Source: Weissella cibaria KACC 11862 (GTDB lineage Bacteria > Bacillota > Bacilli > Lactobacillales > Lactobacillaceae). Taken from it: a stretch of DNA of 64,000 nt. Both the position numbers and the translations under genes were made by a program. Under the pieces are notes generated by a model that ran no database searches, was not told where the DNA came from, and was given only the letters and a program-made list of their open reading frames with translations. This document shows, piece by piece, positions 52,272-61,941 of this stretch. Every line of letters begins with the position of its first letter. Position 1 is the stretch's first letter. The stretch is taken from positions 1 to 64,000 of the forward strand of contig NZ_AEKT01000023.1 in NCBI RefSeq assembly GCF_000193635.1, in the 5' to 3' direction.

Positions 52272-53954
52272 ATGGCACAACGACACTGGTGGCAAGACGA
52301 AGTCGTATATCAAATTTATCCCCGTTCCTTTCAAGATAGTAATCATGATGGCATTGGCGATATTCAGGGCGTGATTAACCAACTAGATTATATCCAATCG
52401 TTAGGAATTACGACAATTTGGCTATCGCCGGTCTATAAGTCACCCATGGTTGATATGGGTTATGACATTTCAGATTATCAAGATATCGACCCGCAGTTTG
52501 GGTCGCTGACAGATTTTAAGGCGCTACTAACGGCAGCAAGTGAACGACAAATTAAAATCGTAATGGATTTAGTGGTCAATCATACATCGGATCAACATAC
52601 TTGGTTCAAACAAGCATTAGCAGATCCAGCGAGTCCATATCGTGAGTTTTATATTTTTAAGACCACAACAGACGGCACGGTACCGAATAATTGGCGCAGC
52701 ATTTTTGGCGGCTCAACATGGACACCAGTACCGAATGAGCCCGGGACTTATTATTTTCATACCTTTGCGTCGGAACAACCGGATTTGAATTGGGAAAATC
52801 CAGCACTACGCCGGGCAATCTATGACATGGTTAACTGGTGGCTAGACCTAGGTGTCGCCGGCTTTCGCATTGATGCGATTACGCATTTAAAAAAGGATTT
52901 GGATTGGGCGAGTTTACCGGCTGATGGTAGCGATGGGTTGGTCTCGGTAACAAAGAAGGGGCAAAACCGGCCGGGAATTGAACGCTTTCTAAGTGAGCTG
53001 AAAGCGGAAACGTTCGCTAAGTATGATGCCGTAACGATTGGTGAAGCATATGGCGTACCGCAACAAGACTTACATCAGTACATTGGACCGGATGGTTATT
53101 TTTCAATGATTTTCGATTTTTCGTACATGAATATTGAAGTTGAAAATGTTGATGAATGGTACCGCGGTCGTTCGGCATGGACCACCAGTGATTTACGTGA
53201 CTTGCTCTTTGAATCGCAACAGCAAGTACAAGCGATTGAAGGTTATTTGGGAAACGTGTTGGAAAACCATGATCAGCCACGCGTCTTATCAAAACTAGTG
53301 CCAAATGTTGCTTATCAAACGGCGGTTGCAGCTAAAAGTTTAGCGACAATGTACTATTTCCTACCAGGTGTGCCATTTATTTACCAGGGGCAAGAATTGG
53401 GAATGAAAAATTTTGAACGCCGGCATATTTCAGAATTCAATGATGTCTCATCGTTGAATAACTATGAAATGGCACTGCGTGATGGTTTTTCAGAGGCCGA
53501 AGCACTGCAATGGTTAAATGCAAAGTCACGAGATAATGCCCGCACGCCGATGCAATGGACTGGTGAAGCGTTTGGTGGTTTTTCAGAGGTTGAACCATGG
53601 TTGCCAATGGGGGAGCATCGGGCTGATATTAATGTTGCAACCGAGGAGCAAGACCCAGCGTCGGTCTTAAACTATTACCGTGGTCTGGCCAAAGTGCGTC
53701 GTCAGTCACAATGGCATGATGTGATTATTGATGGCACCTTCCATCCATTAACACGCTTGCCGGCCGATGTTATCGCGTACCAACGGCGCTTAGGTGACCG
53801 GCTGATTACCGTGTTGGTTAATTTGAGTGTGCAATCATCACGCTTTAGTCTGATTCAAATTGGTGAGGTGCTGACGCAATCGGGTGAAGTCACGATGACA
53901 GGGCATCGTATTACGATGGCCCCATATACGGCTGTGGTAATGGGGATTTCTTAG
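52272..53954 (+). CDS. GH13 alpha-glucosidase (oligo-1,6-glucosidase-like)
   Basis: 560-residue intracellular GH13 enzyme. Nucleophile D201 in GFRIDAI, acid/base E258 in TIGEAYG, and D334 in ENHDQPR. The residue after the nucleophile is Ala, where alpha-1,6-specific members usually have Val, so the preferred linkage (alpha-1,4, alpha-1,6 or sucrose-type) is open. No transporter is adjacent. The cre site upstream fits a catabolite-repressed sugar hydrolase. Confidence 0.9.
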   Translation: MAQRHWWQDEVVYQIYPRSFQDSNHDGIGDIQGVINQLDYIQSLGITTIWLSPVYKSPMVDMGYDISDYQDIDPQFGSLTDFKALLTAASERQIKIVMDLVVNHTSDQHTWFKQALADPASPYREFYIFKTTTDGTVPNNWRSIFGGSTWTPVPNEPGTYYFHTFASEQPDLNWENPALRRAIYDMVNWWLDLGVAGFRIDAITHLKKDLDWASLPADGSDGLVSVTKKGQNRPGIERFLSELKAETFAKYDAVTIGEAYGVPQQDLHQYIGPDGYFSMIFDFSYMNIEVENVDEWYRGRSAWTTSDLRDLLFESQQQVQAIEGYLGNVLENHDQPRVLSKLVPNVAYQTAVAAKSLATMYYFLPGVPFIYQGQELGMKNFERRHISEFNDVSSLNNYEMALRDGFSEAEALQWLNAKSRDNARTPMQWTGEAFGGFSEVEPWLPMGEHRADINVATEEQDPASVLNYYRGLAKVRRQSQWHDVIIDGTFHPLTRLPADVIAYQRRLGDRLITVLVNLSVQSSRFSLIQIGEVLTQSGEVTMTGHRITMAPYTAVVMGIS

Positions 53955-54009
53955 TCCATTTGTTGGTATACTAAAGAACAGATAGGAACGAATGGGGGAT
54001 TTCATCACG

Positions 54010-55179
54010 ATGATTGCGTTGACTGATAATTTTGCGGTAACGCCAGATGATTTGTTGCGACAACATCTGCTAATTCTAGGAGCGACTGGTAGTGGCAAGT
54101 CGACGAGCGCGGTGACAATTTTGCATGACTTGATGATGCAGAACCAAACGACGATTATTATCGATCCAACTGGCGAGTACACGAAGTTGCCACACGCCGT
54201 CGTTGCGAAATTAGGCTACAACGCTTTTATTGATTATGAACAACTAACGGGTGCCGAAATCGCGCAAATATTTGGCGTCACGGAGGCGGTGGCGACAGAG
54301 AAAGTGGTTGATGCGTGGCAAAGTTTGAAAATTCAAAAGAACGTTGTCCGTCAGTCAGGGGTTTATCAAAAGGTTAACCGTCCTTGGGCAACGTTTGAGG
54401 CGGATGCCCAGCGATTGTATGACTATCCGCAACCGGCCGATATGCATTTGCTGCCAGAACAGTTGCAGCAAGAATTTGCTGTGCCAACAGATGATTTTGA
54501 TTTGATTGGTCAGACAATTGATCAAGCTGGTTTTCGGACGCTGTTGCCACTCATTCGTCGCATTAAAAGTCAAACAAGTCAACCAGCTTTCCAGCAGTTA
54601 TTCAATTTGCCAAGTCGTAAGAAAATTGCGACGGTGGGGATGAGAACTGATGTAATGTATTTGATGCGGTTGTTTAGCAGTCAACGGAGCGAACAAAAAA
54701 TTCTGGTCATTGATTTGTCAGAATTAGCGGATAATTTAGGTTTAGGTAAGGTTGTTGTGTCACTATTGATGACGGCGTTGCTACGTATCAAGCAAACAGG
54801 CACACAATAGTTGCCCGTAACGGTGTTGATTGATGAAGCACACCGTTATTTGTTGCAACAACCTGGTGTAGTGGACGGCATTTTGCGGGTTGCACGTGAA
54901 GGACGTAAAGCGGGCTTGTATTTGATGTTAACGACACAAAGTCCGCTTGATTTGCCGGCTGGGTTGTTGGGACAATTTGGTAATTACCTGATTCACCGTT
55001 TAAATACGGCAACAGAATTGGCACAATTACCGGCGCTTGCGCCATTGGGGCAACGCATTGCACTGCAGCAAGTTGGTGAAGCCATCTTGGCGGGTAATCA
55101 ATTTGTGCCACCACGTGAGCTACAGATACGACAGGTTGCAGCAATGCAACATCAGACTGCATCGCCCAAATTTTTTTAG
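54010..55179 (+). pseudogene. HerA/DUF87-type ATPase interrupted by an in-frame amber codon
   Basis: A single reading frame is split by TAG at 54808-54810. The first part (266 residues from ATG 54010) has Walker A GATGSGKST (from residue 24); the second part (122 residues, starting TTG) has Walker B VLIDEAHR and the sensor-like LMLTTQSPLDLP. Both are needed for one ATPase of the HerA/VirB4-like DNA translocase group. There is no frameshift and coding quality stays good after the stop, so the mutation is recent, the stop is read through, or it is a sequencing error. No nurA nuclease gene is next to it. Confidence 0.8.
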
Positions 55180-55193
55180 AGGATGTGGTCATT

Positions 55194-55814
55194 TTGAATA
55201 AACGATTAACAATGCCAATTAGTGGCTTAGCGATACTGCTGTTTGCTTTTTTTGCGTGGGGCGTCATGCAACATGCAACATGGATTTCAGACATTGATCG
55301 CACTGGTATTGCTTGGATTCGAGGTGATTTTACACCTGGCAAAACCGCCTTCTTGACCGGCATTACGCTGTTGGCTCAGCCGGCGACGGGGGTTACCCTG
55401 ACGGCACTGTTTGTTGTGTGGGCAGTTATCACCAAACGCCTTCGTATGGGGGCGTTTGTAGGATTCAGTGTGGTTGCGGGGGCTGGTTTAATGTGGATTA
55501 TTAAAAATATTGTCCAACGGCCACGGCCGACCGCAAACCGGTTGATTACCGAACATGGGTATTCATTTCCATCAGGCCATTCCATTAATGCTATGGCGTT
55601 TTATGGGGCTTTGTTGGTATTGATTTGGCTATATGCACGTAAACAATGGGTAAAGGGGGTTGCAACAATCGTTTTGGTTGCAGTCATCATCTTAATTCCA
55701 ATTAGTCGCGTTTACTTGGGTGTGCACTATCCAAGCGATGTGCTAGCTGGCTTACTGCTTGGACTAGCAACGATGTTAACAGCAGCGACGATTATTCTGC
55801 CTAAGAAAGCTTAA
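55194..55814 (+). CDS. PAP2-family membrane phosphatase
   Basis: 206 residues with about six helices and the PAP2 triad: KNIVQRPRP, PSGHS and SRVYLGVHYPSD. Candidate for undecaprenyl pyrophosphate or lipid phosphate phosphatase on the outer face of the membrane. The TTG at 55194 is preferred because AGAGGA lies 10 nt upstream; GTG 55185 is too close to that site. Follows the interrupted ATPase by 14 nt. Confidence 0.9.
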   Translation: MNKRLTMPISGLAILLFAFFAWGVMQHATWISDIDRTGIAWIRGDFTPGKTAFLTGITLLAQPATGVTLTALFVVWAVITKRLRMGAFVGFSVVAGAGLMWIIKNIVQRPRPTANRLITEHGYSFPSGHSINAMAFYGALLVLIWLYARKQWVKGVATIVLVAVIILIPISRVYLGVHYPSDVLAGLLLGLATMLTAATIILPKKA

Positions 55815-55874
55815 TTAAAAACGGTCACACCCAACACGATGAATTGTGCGGTGTGACCGTTTTTAATTAAGCTT
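55807..55874. terminator. 25-bp perfect palindromic bidirectional terminator
   Basis: Arms 55807-55831 and 55850-55874 are perfectly complementary over 25 nt (from AAGCTTAATTAAAAACGG... to its mirror), 18-nt loop. Both arms include the stop codon of a convergent gene (PAP2 and the 97-residue protein). Confidence 0.93.
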
Positions 55875-56160
55875 CTGTTTTTGGTTCAGGAACAAACGTG
55901 TCTAGGGCTGACCAGAAAGCGACCAGCGAGAAGACAACGATAAAGTGCCAGAAGACCGTTGCCCAGGCGTTACCGTAAATGTTTGTGTATGTATTGATTA
56001 AGTGTTGCATCGTAATCAACGCCACGATTTCTTCGACCGCAATAATCAATGCAGTCAATGCAATCGCCGCGGCCAGTACCGCGCCGGCAAGCAGGATGAA
56101 TGAAGCAACGTGTTGCGCAATCCAAGTGATTGACCAGGCTTTTGCTGCCTTATGATTCAT
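55867..56160 (-). CDS. Small membrane protein of unknown function
   Basis: 97 residues with two or three hydrophobic segments (about 15-48 and 65-88) and an acidic tail (PEPKTEA). ATG at 56160 has GGAGGTCG upstream on the minus strand. No family recognised. Confidence 0.7.
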   Translation of the reverse strand: MNHKAAKAWSITWIAQHVASFILLAGAVLAAAIALTALIIAVEEIVALITMQHLINTYTNIYGNAWATVFWHFIVVFSLVAFWSALDTFVPEPKTEA

Positions 56161-56276
56161 GAATAGCGACCTCCAAGTGAATAATAACTAGTCCCTATTA
56201 TACGTTAATTTAGTGTTGTTGTGGGTATTGGTTTGTGGGAAACTAGGGATATTGAAATAATAGGGGTGAGTGATGT

Positions 56277-57677
56277 ATGGCAAAAACGGATCAAACGGTT
56301 AGTCCGCAGATTATTTGGGCAATTGTGGGGACGGGTATTTTAGCGTTTACGGGTATTTTAACAGAGACATCCATGAACGTGACCTTTCCGGATTTGATGA
56401 AGCAATTTAATATTTCGTTGAGTGTGGTGCAATGGCTGACTACGGCCTATTTGCTAATGGTGTCATTGGTGATGACTACCTCAGCGTTCTTAAAAGCAAA
56501 ATTCAATCCACGGCAAATTTTTATCATCGCAATTGTGGCGTTCTTGATTGGGGACATTGTGGCGATTATGTCGCATTCCTTCGCGCTGCTGTTAGTTGGC
56601 CGTGTGATTCAAGGGATTGGGACAGGCGTCATTACGCCATTGGTATTCAATATTATTCTTGAAAATGTTCCGATGGCTCATATTGGTAAGTATATGGGCT
56701 TTGGTACGATGATTTTGTCGTTGGCACCAGCCTTTGGACCGATTTTTGGTGGTGTCGTGGCCTACTACTTAGGTTGGCGCGAAATTTTCTTATTGGTGTT
56801 ACCAGTTGCGTTTGTCTCGCTGGTTATTTCAATTAAGACAGTGCCAACGGAGCATATTAAAAATGACGCATTCCGCTTTGATTATGTGAGCTTTGCGATG
56901 TTGGCCATCGCCTTTACCAGTTTCTTGTGGGCATTAAGTCAGCTAGAACATGGACATGTTAGTGGCATGCTCTTTGGTTTGCTGATTGTTGCTGCTTTAG
57001 CATTTGCTGGCTTCTTATACCGAGCTAAGCATGCGACGCGCCAATTTTTAAACTTAGGTATTTTTAAAGTGCCTGCGTTGCGTTTTGCGATGTTGGGGTA
57101 CGTTGCATACATGTTTACCAATTTGATGGTTAATTTTGCCGTACCGACATTTGTCCAATTATCCTTGGGAGCAACAACGATGATTGCCGGCTTTGCCTTG
57201 ATGCCGGGGTCGTTGGCTGGGGCGCTATTGAACCCAATTTATGGGCGGGCGTATGATGTGTACGGACCAAAGATGCCCTTGTTGGCAGGTAATGCAGCGT
57301 TTGTTGTGATTATGATGGTTTGGTCGATGATGACGATGAATGGCACAGTTATCTCAATGACAATCTTTTACTTGTTGATGACGCTCGGCCGGAATCTAGC
57401 CTTTGGTACGTCGATGACCGCTGGGCTAGCGCAGTTATCATTGCCCGAACGTGCCGATGGTAACGCGATTTTTAACACGGCGCAGCAGTTTGCCGGCGCC
57501 ATCGGAACAACGGTGGCGTCATTGTTAATGAAGGTGAATCCCGACAGTGCTGCCTCCGTTGCAACACAAACAGCGCGCGGTGCCCAGCATGTCTTTTGGT
57601 TTATGTTGGCATTGGGTGTGCTGAATTTCGTATGGTTTAATCGCTTTTTGAAGCATAACGCGCCTTATTCAGAATAG
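56277..57677 (+). CDS. MFS transporter, DHA2 (EmrB/QacA-like) family
   Basis: 466 residues, about 14 hydrophobic helices. DHA2 features: VQWLTTAYLLMVSLVMT in helix 2, RVIQGIGTGVITPL (motif C-like region) and APAFGPIFGGVV (helix 5 antiporter motif). Proton-driven export of drugs or metabolites is likely; substrate unknown. Standalone gene followed by a hairpin. Confidence 0.9.
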   Translation: MAKTDQTVSPQIIWAIVGTGILAFTGILTETSMNVTFPDLMKQFNISLSVVQWLTTAYLLMVSLVMTTSAFLKAKFNPRQIFIIAIVAFLIGDIVAIMSHSFALLLVGRVIQGIGTGVITPLVFNIILENVPMAHIGKYMGFGTMILSLAPAFGPIFGGVVAYYLGWREIFLLVLPVAFVSLVISIKTVPTEHIKNDAFRFDYVSFAMLAIAFTSFLWALSQLEHGHVSGMLFGLLIVAALAFAGFLYRAKHATRQFLNLGIFKVPALRFAMLGYVAYMFTNLMVNFAVPTFVQLSLGATTMIAGFALMPGSLAGALLNPIYGRAYDVYGPKMPLLAGNAAFVVIMMVWSMMTMNGTVISMTIFYLLMTLGRNLAFGTSMTAGLAQLSLPERADGNAIFNTAQQFAGAIGTTVASLLMKVNPDSAASVATQTARGAQHVFWFMLALGVLNFVWFNRFLKHNAPYSE

Positions 57678-57701
57678 GCTAAGTTGAATTTAATTTAAGA
57701 A

Positions 57702-57741
57702 AGCAAGTGAGGTGTTAGGTTATAACTAACACCTCACTTGC
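57702..57741. terminator. Long hairpin before uvrA
   Basis: 16-bp perfect arms GCAAGTGAGGTGTTAG / CTAACACCTCACTTGC. There is no strong T-run after it, so termination may be partial; a TATAAT at 57750-57755 lies just downstream and could serve uvrA. Confidence 0.65.
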
Positions 57742-57793
57742 GTTTAGGGGTATAATAACACTAACTAAAAACACATGAAGGAGGCCGCCCGAA

Positions 57794-60649
57794 ATGGCCA
57801 ATGATTGGATCAATATTCACGGCGCGCGCGCTCACAATTTGAAAAATGTGGACGTGGCGATTCCCCGTGACAAATTCGTGGTGATGACCGGACTCTCTGG
57901 TTCTGGTAAGAGTTCACTTGCCTTTGACACGCTATATGCAGAAGGACAGAGACGTTATGTTGAAAGCTTGTCTGCCTATGCCCGTCAATTCTTAGGACAA
58001 ATGGATAAGCCGGATGTAGATGCCATTGAAGGATTAAGTCCTGCTATCTCTATCGATCAAAAGACGACCTCAAAAAATCCCCGCTCAACGGTGGGGACGG
58101 TAACCGAGATTAACGACTATTATCGACTATTATTTGCTCGTGTTGGACAGCCCGACGCGGCCGAAGATGGCACAATCGTGAAGACGTCAATTGACCAAAT
58201 GTTGAATTATTTGACGGAGAACTTGGATGAAGGGGCGCGGATGCAAATCCTATCACCAATTGTTCGTCATAAGCGTGGTTCGCATGCGACGGCTTTTGAA
58301 CGTATTCAAAAAGAAGGTTTTGTTCGTGTCATGGTTGATGGTGAGATGCATGAAATCACCGATGAGCTGACGTTGGACAAGAACAAGTATCACGATATTT
58401 CAATTGTGGTTGATCGTATTATTTTGCGGGATGGTTCACGCGCGCGTTTGTTCGAATCATTTGAATCAGCAATGCGCATGGCCGAAGGGGTCGTGACAGT
58501 TGATGTGATTGGTGGTGAACCAATTACGTTCTCAGATCACTACACCGGTCCGTTGAAGGACTTTGCGGTTGGTAAGCTGGAACCACAGCTCTTTTCATTC
58601 AACGCACCTATGGGAGCGTGTGAAATCTGTGGGGGCTTGGGGATGACACTTGAGGTCGATGTTGACCGAGTTATTCCTGATAAGTCAAAGTCATTGGCTG
58701 ACGGTGCCATTGTGGCCTGGAACCCAATTTCATCATCATACTACCCAGAAATGTTGCGCCAATTTGCTGAGCAATTTGAAATTCCAATGGACATCCCATT
58801 TGAAGAATTGACCGCTGATCAACAAGACATGGTGCTATATGGCTCACGTTTGAAGCCATTCCACTTCCACTATGAGAATGATTTTGGTGGGGTACGTGAT
58901 GTTGATGTCCCATTCGAAGGGGTGATGAATAACATCGACCGTCGCTACCGTGAATCAAATTCTGATTTTACCCGTGAACAAATGCGTGGTTACATGGACG
59001 AATTGACTTGCAACGCTTGTGGCGGATACCGTTTGAACCCGGCTGCTTTGTCGGTTAAGGTTGGTGATAAGCACATCGGTCAAGTGTCAGAAATGCCGGT
59101 TGATAAGGAATTAGAATTCTTTGAAAACGTGACGTTTGGTGAGCAAGACAGTCAGATTGCAGCGCCCATCGTTAAGGAAATTACGGATCGCCTGAGCTTC
59201 TTGAAGAACGTTGGGCTAGATTATCTAACGCTCTCTCGTTCAGCGCGCACGTTATCAGGTGGTGAGGCACAACGAATTCGTTTGGCAACGCAAATCGGGT
59301 CAAACCTTTCGGGTGTGATGTACGTTTTGGACGAGCCGTCAATTGGCTTGCACCAACGTGACAATGACCGTTTGATTAATTCGTTGAAGCAGATGCGTGA
59401 TTTAGGTAACACGTTGATTGTCGTTGAACACGACGAAGATACGATGAAAGCGGCCGACTACATCATCGACGTGGGGCCAGGAGCTGGTGACCACGGTGGT
59501 GAAATCATGGCGACGGGTACCCCAGCGGAAATCGAAGCAAATGATAACTCGCTAACGGGACAATACCTATCAGGCAAGAAGTTTATTCCAGTTCCTGAAA
59601 CGCGACGTGAGGGTAATGGTAAAAAGATTACAATTACCGGTGCATCGGAAAACAACTTGAAAAACGTGAAGGTTGACTTCCCCTTGGGTAAGTTTGTCGC
59701 CGTGACCGGTGTTTCTGGTTCCGGAAAATCAACGCTGGTGAACACAATCTTGAAGCGGGCTTTGAAGATGGAGTTAAACAACAACTCTGAAAAGCCTGGT
59801 AAGTACAAGAAGATGACCGGCTTTGAGAATGTCGACAAGATTGTTGATATTGATCAAAGTCCAATCGGGCGTACGCCACGTTCAAACCCAGCGACGTATA
59901 CGGGCGTCTTTGATGATATTCGCACGCTATTTGCGCAGACAAATGAAGCTAAGCTACGTGGCTATAACAAGGGTCGCTTCTCATTTAACACGAAGGGCGG
60001 TCGTTGTGAGGCATGTAAGGGTGATGGGGTCATCAAGATTGAGATGAACTTCCTCCCTGATGTTTACGTGACATGTGAAGTTTGTGGTGGTACCCGTTAC
60101 AACTCAGAAACGCTTGAAGTAACGTATCGCGGTTTGACGATTGCAGATGTTTTGAATTTGACAGCCGAACAGGCCGTTGACTTCTTTGCACCAATTCCTA
60201 AGATTCGTCGTAAGTTGCAAACGATTGTTGATGTTGGGTTGGGTTATGTGACGCTTGGCCAATCAGCGACAACGTTGTCTGGTGGTGAAGCGCAACGTAT
60301 GAAGTTAGCGTCAGAACTACAACGTAAGTCAACGGGTAAGACATTCTACATCTTGGACGAGCCAACCACTGGTTTGCACGTTGATGATATTTCGCGCTTA
60401 CTTGAAGTGTTACAACGCCTAGTCGATGGTGGTAACACCGTTTTGGTTATCGAACACAATTTGGATGTTATCAAGACCGCTGACTGGCTGATTGATATGG
60501 GGCCAGAAGGTGGTGAAGGTGGTGGAACGGTGCTTGCAACCGGTACGCCAGAGGATATCGCTGCTGTGTCAGCTTCATATACAGGTCAATATCTTGGCCC
60601 AATTATGACGCGCGACCGCGAACGTGCGGCTGCAGCGACAGCAAAGTAA
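57794..60649 (+). CDS. uvrA: Excinuclease ABC subunit A
   Basis: 951 residues, DNA damage recognition ATPase of nucleotide excision repair. Two ABC modules ([11 protein letters not shown] near 33; [11 protein letters not shown] near 638) and two LSGGEAQR signatures. The C-terminal zinc module is intact (CEACKGDG ... CEVCGGTR). The N-terminal zinc module keeps only its second Cys pair ([10 protein letters not shown]); where E. coli UvrA has ACPICG the sequence is TGPLKDF (about residues 249-256), so two ligands are lost. uvrB is not in the window. Confidence 0.96.
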   Translation: MANDWINIHGARAHNLKNVDVAIPRDKFVVMTGLSGSGKSSLAFDTLYAEGQRRYVESLSAYARQFLGQMDKPDVDAIEGLSPAISIDQKTTSKNPRSTVGTVTEINDYYRLLFARVGQPDAAEDGTIVKTSIDQMLNYLTENLDEGARMQILSPIVRHKRGSHATAFERIQKEGFVRVMVDGEMHEITDELTLDKNKYHDISIVVDRIILRDGSRARLFESFESAMRMAEGVVTVDVIGGEPITFSDHYTGPLKDFAVGKLEPQLFSFNAPMGACEICGGLGMTLEVDVDRVIPDKSKSLADGAIVAWNPISSSYYPEMLRQFAEQFEIPMDIPFEELTADQQDMVLYGSRLKPFHFHYENDFGGVRDVDVPFEGVMNNIDRRYRESNSDFTREQMRGYMDELTCNACGGYRLNPAALSVKVGDKHIGQVSEMPVDKELEFFENVTFGEQDSQIAAPIVKEITDRLSFLKNVGLDYLTLSRSARTLSGGEAQRIRLATQIGSNLSGVMYVLDEPSIGLHQRDNDRLINSLKQMRDLGNTLIVVEHDEDTMKAADYIIDVGPGAGDHGGEIMATGTPAEIEANDNSLTGQYLSGKKFIPVPETRREGNGKKITITGASENNLKNVKVDFPLGKFVAVTGVSGSGKSTLVNTILKRALKMELNNNSEKPGKYKKMTGFENVDKIVDIDQSPIGRTPRSNPATYTGVFDDIRTLFAQTNEAKLRGYNKGRFSFNTKGGRCEACKGDGVIKIEMNFLPDVYVTCEVCGGTRYNSETLEVTYRGLTIADVLNLTAEQAVDFFAPIPKIRRKLQTIVDVGLGYVTLGQSATTLSGGEAQRMKLASELQRKSTGKTFYILDEPTTGLHVDDISRLLEVLQRLVDGGNTVLVIEHNLDVIKTADWLIDMGPEGGEGGGTVLATGTPEDIAAVSASYTGQYLGPIMTRDRERAAAATAK

Positions 60650-60686
60650 AGATTAAGTGCATGTTACAGTTGGCCTTTTTAGTTGC

Positions 60687-60709
60687 GTTCGCAGCTTGAT
60701 GCGTGTATA
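60687..60709 (+). promoter_or_regulatory. Promoter of the 40-residue basic protein gene
   Basis: TTGCGT, 17-nt spacer, TATACT, about 60 nt before the ATG. Boundaries approximate. Confidence 0.6.
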
Positions 60710-60769
60710 CTCCCTTTTTGTAAGTGATATTTTTAAAGAAAATAAAGACTAAAAAGTGAGGTAAACATC

Positions 60770-60892
60770 ATGGCTGAAAAGTTGGATGTGGCATCAGCTC
60801 GTCGTAAGATGAAGAGCCCAAACATTAAGACTCGCAAGCGCGCATTGAAGGCATTGCACGATGCACGTAAGGCAGCGAACAACAAGAAGTAA
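60770..60892 (+). CDS. 40-residue basic protein (possible putative metal homeostasis family)
   Basis: MAEKLDVASARRKMKSPN starts a 40-residue, Lys/Arg-rich protein with a KTRKRALKAL core and no Cys. It has its own promoter, a GTGAGG ribosome site and a strong terminator, so it is a real single-gene unit. The SPNIKTRKRAL core resembles very short proteins annotated in lactic acid bacteria as putative metal homeostasis proteins; I recall this only loosely. An RNA-binding role is equally possible from composition. Confidence 0.6.
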   Translation: MAEKLDVASARRKMKSPNIKTRKRALKALHDARKAANNKK

Positions 60893-60907
60893 TTCTTGGC
60901 GTTATGT

Positions 60908-60952
60908 AAAAACTCCCTAGAAAGCTGAAATCAGCTATCTAGGGAGTTTTTT
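60908..60952 (+). terminator. Terminator after the 40-residue protein gene
   Basis: AAACTCCCTAGA / TCTAGGGAGTTT outer stem with a nested AGCTGA / TCAGCT stem, then T-run. Confidence 0.93.
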
Positions 60953-61047
60953 GATATCAAGCTAACGTTCACAAAAACCACATAGCCGGGCGTTTCCTCT
61001 CAATGGTATAATAACCTAGACACATTATATGTTCGGAGGGAACGCGT

Positions 61048-61941
61048 ATGCCTAAAAAAGAATTGGTCATCGTTACGGGGATGAGTGGCGCTGGTAAAAC
61101 AGTTGCGATTCAAGCCTTTGAAGACCTTGGCTACTTTACTGTTCAAAACCTGCCACCTGCTATGTTGCCAAAGTTTTGGCAAATGATTTCTGACGAAGAA
61201 AACATTCAGCGGGCAGCCGTGATGATTGACTTGCGGTCACAAAGCTTTTTCGCTGACCTAGATGACGAGATTCGCATTATGTCGGATTCAAATCATGATA
61301 AGTATGATTTGAAGATTGTGTATATCGATGCGACGGATGAAGAATTGGTGGCCCGCTATAAGGAAACCCGTCGTTCGCACCCCTTGTCAGGTGACCGAGG
61401 CACGTTGTACGGTATTCAAACTGAACGTCAACAACTAACAGAAATTCATGATATGGCGAGCGAAGTGATTCATACAGATGATTTCGCTCCTCGTCAATTG
61501 CGTAACTATATTCAAGAACATTTCGGGTCGGATGCTGATCGTGCGGGCACTTTTTCTGTGCAAGTGATGAGCTTCGGCTTTAAATATGGTGTACCAGTCG
61601 ATGCTGACTTGATTATTGATGTGCGCTTTTTAAAGAATCCCTACTACATTACGGCTTTGCGTGAACAAACGGGCTTGGATAAAGCAGTTTGGGATTATGT
61701 TTGGTCAAGCGAAGATGCCGAAGAATTTTATGAGCGCCAAAGTAGTTTGATTAAGTGGTTGTTACCAAAGTATAAGGCTGAGGGTAAAAGTACGCTAACG
61801 ATTGCCTTTGGTTGCACTGGTGGTCAACACCGGTCAGTGGCGTTTGCACACCGCTTGAGTCAGGATTTGGCAGCTGATTGGAAGGTAAACGAATACCACC
61901 GTGACATTGAGCGTCGTAAAGAAAGCAGTAATCGCTCATGA
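61048..61941 (+). CDS. rapZ: RNase adapter/nucleotide-binding protein RapZ (YvcJ)
   Basis: 297 residues; Walker A GMSGAGKT (about residues 11-18) and C-terminal signature GCTGGQHRSVAFAHRL. In Gram-positives YvcJ binds UDP-GlcNAc-type nucleotides and influences competence; in enterobacteria RapZ steers RNase E. Overlaps yvcK by 4 nt. GGAGGG ribosome site. Confidence 0.95.
   Translation: MPKKELVIVTGMSGAGKTVAIQAFEDLGYFTVQNLPPAMLPKFWQMISDEENIQRAAVMIDLRSQSFFADLDDEIRIMSDSNHDKYDLKIVYIDATDEELVARYKETRRSHPLSGDRGTLYGIQTERQQLTEIHDMASEVIHTDDFAPRQLRNYIQEHFGSDADRAGTFSVQVMSFGFKYGVPVDADLIIDVRFLKNPYYITALREQTGLDKAVWDYVWSSEDAEEFYERQSSLIKWLLPKYKAEGKSTLTIAFGCTGGQHRSVAFAHRLSQDLAADWKVNEYHRDIERRKESSNRS

Noticed and set aside
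54788-55363. 191-codon minus-strand frame
   Set aside because: Antisense to the second half of the HerA ATPase and the start of PAP2, both clearly coding on the plus strand.
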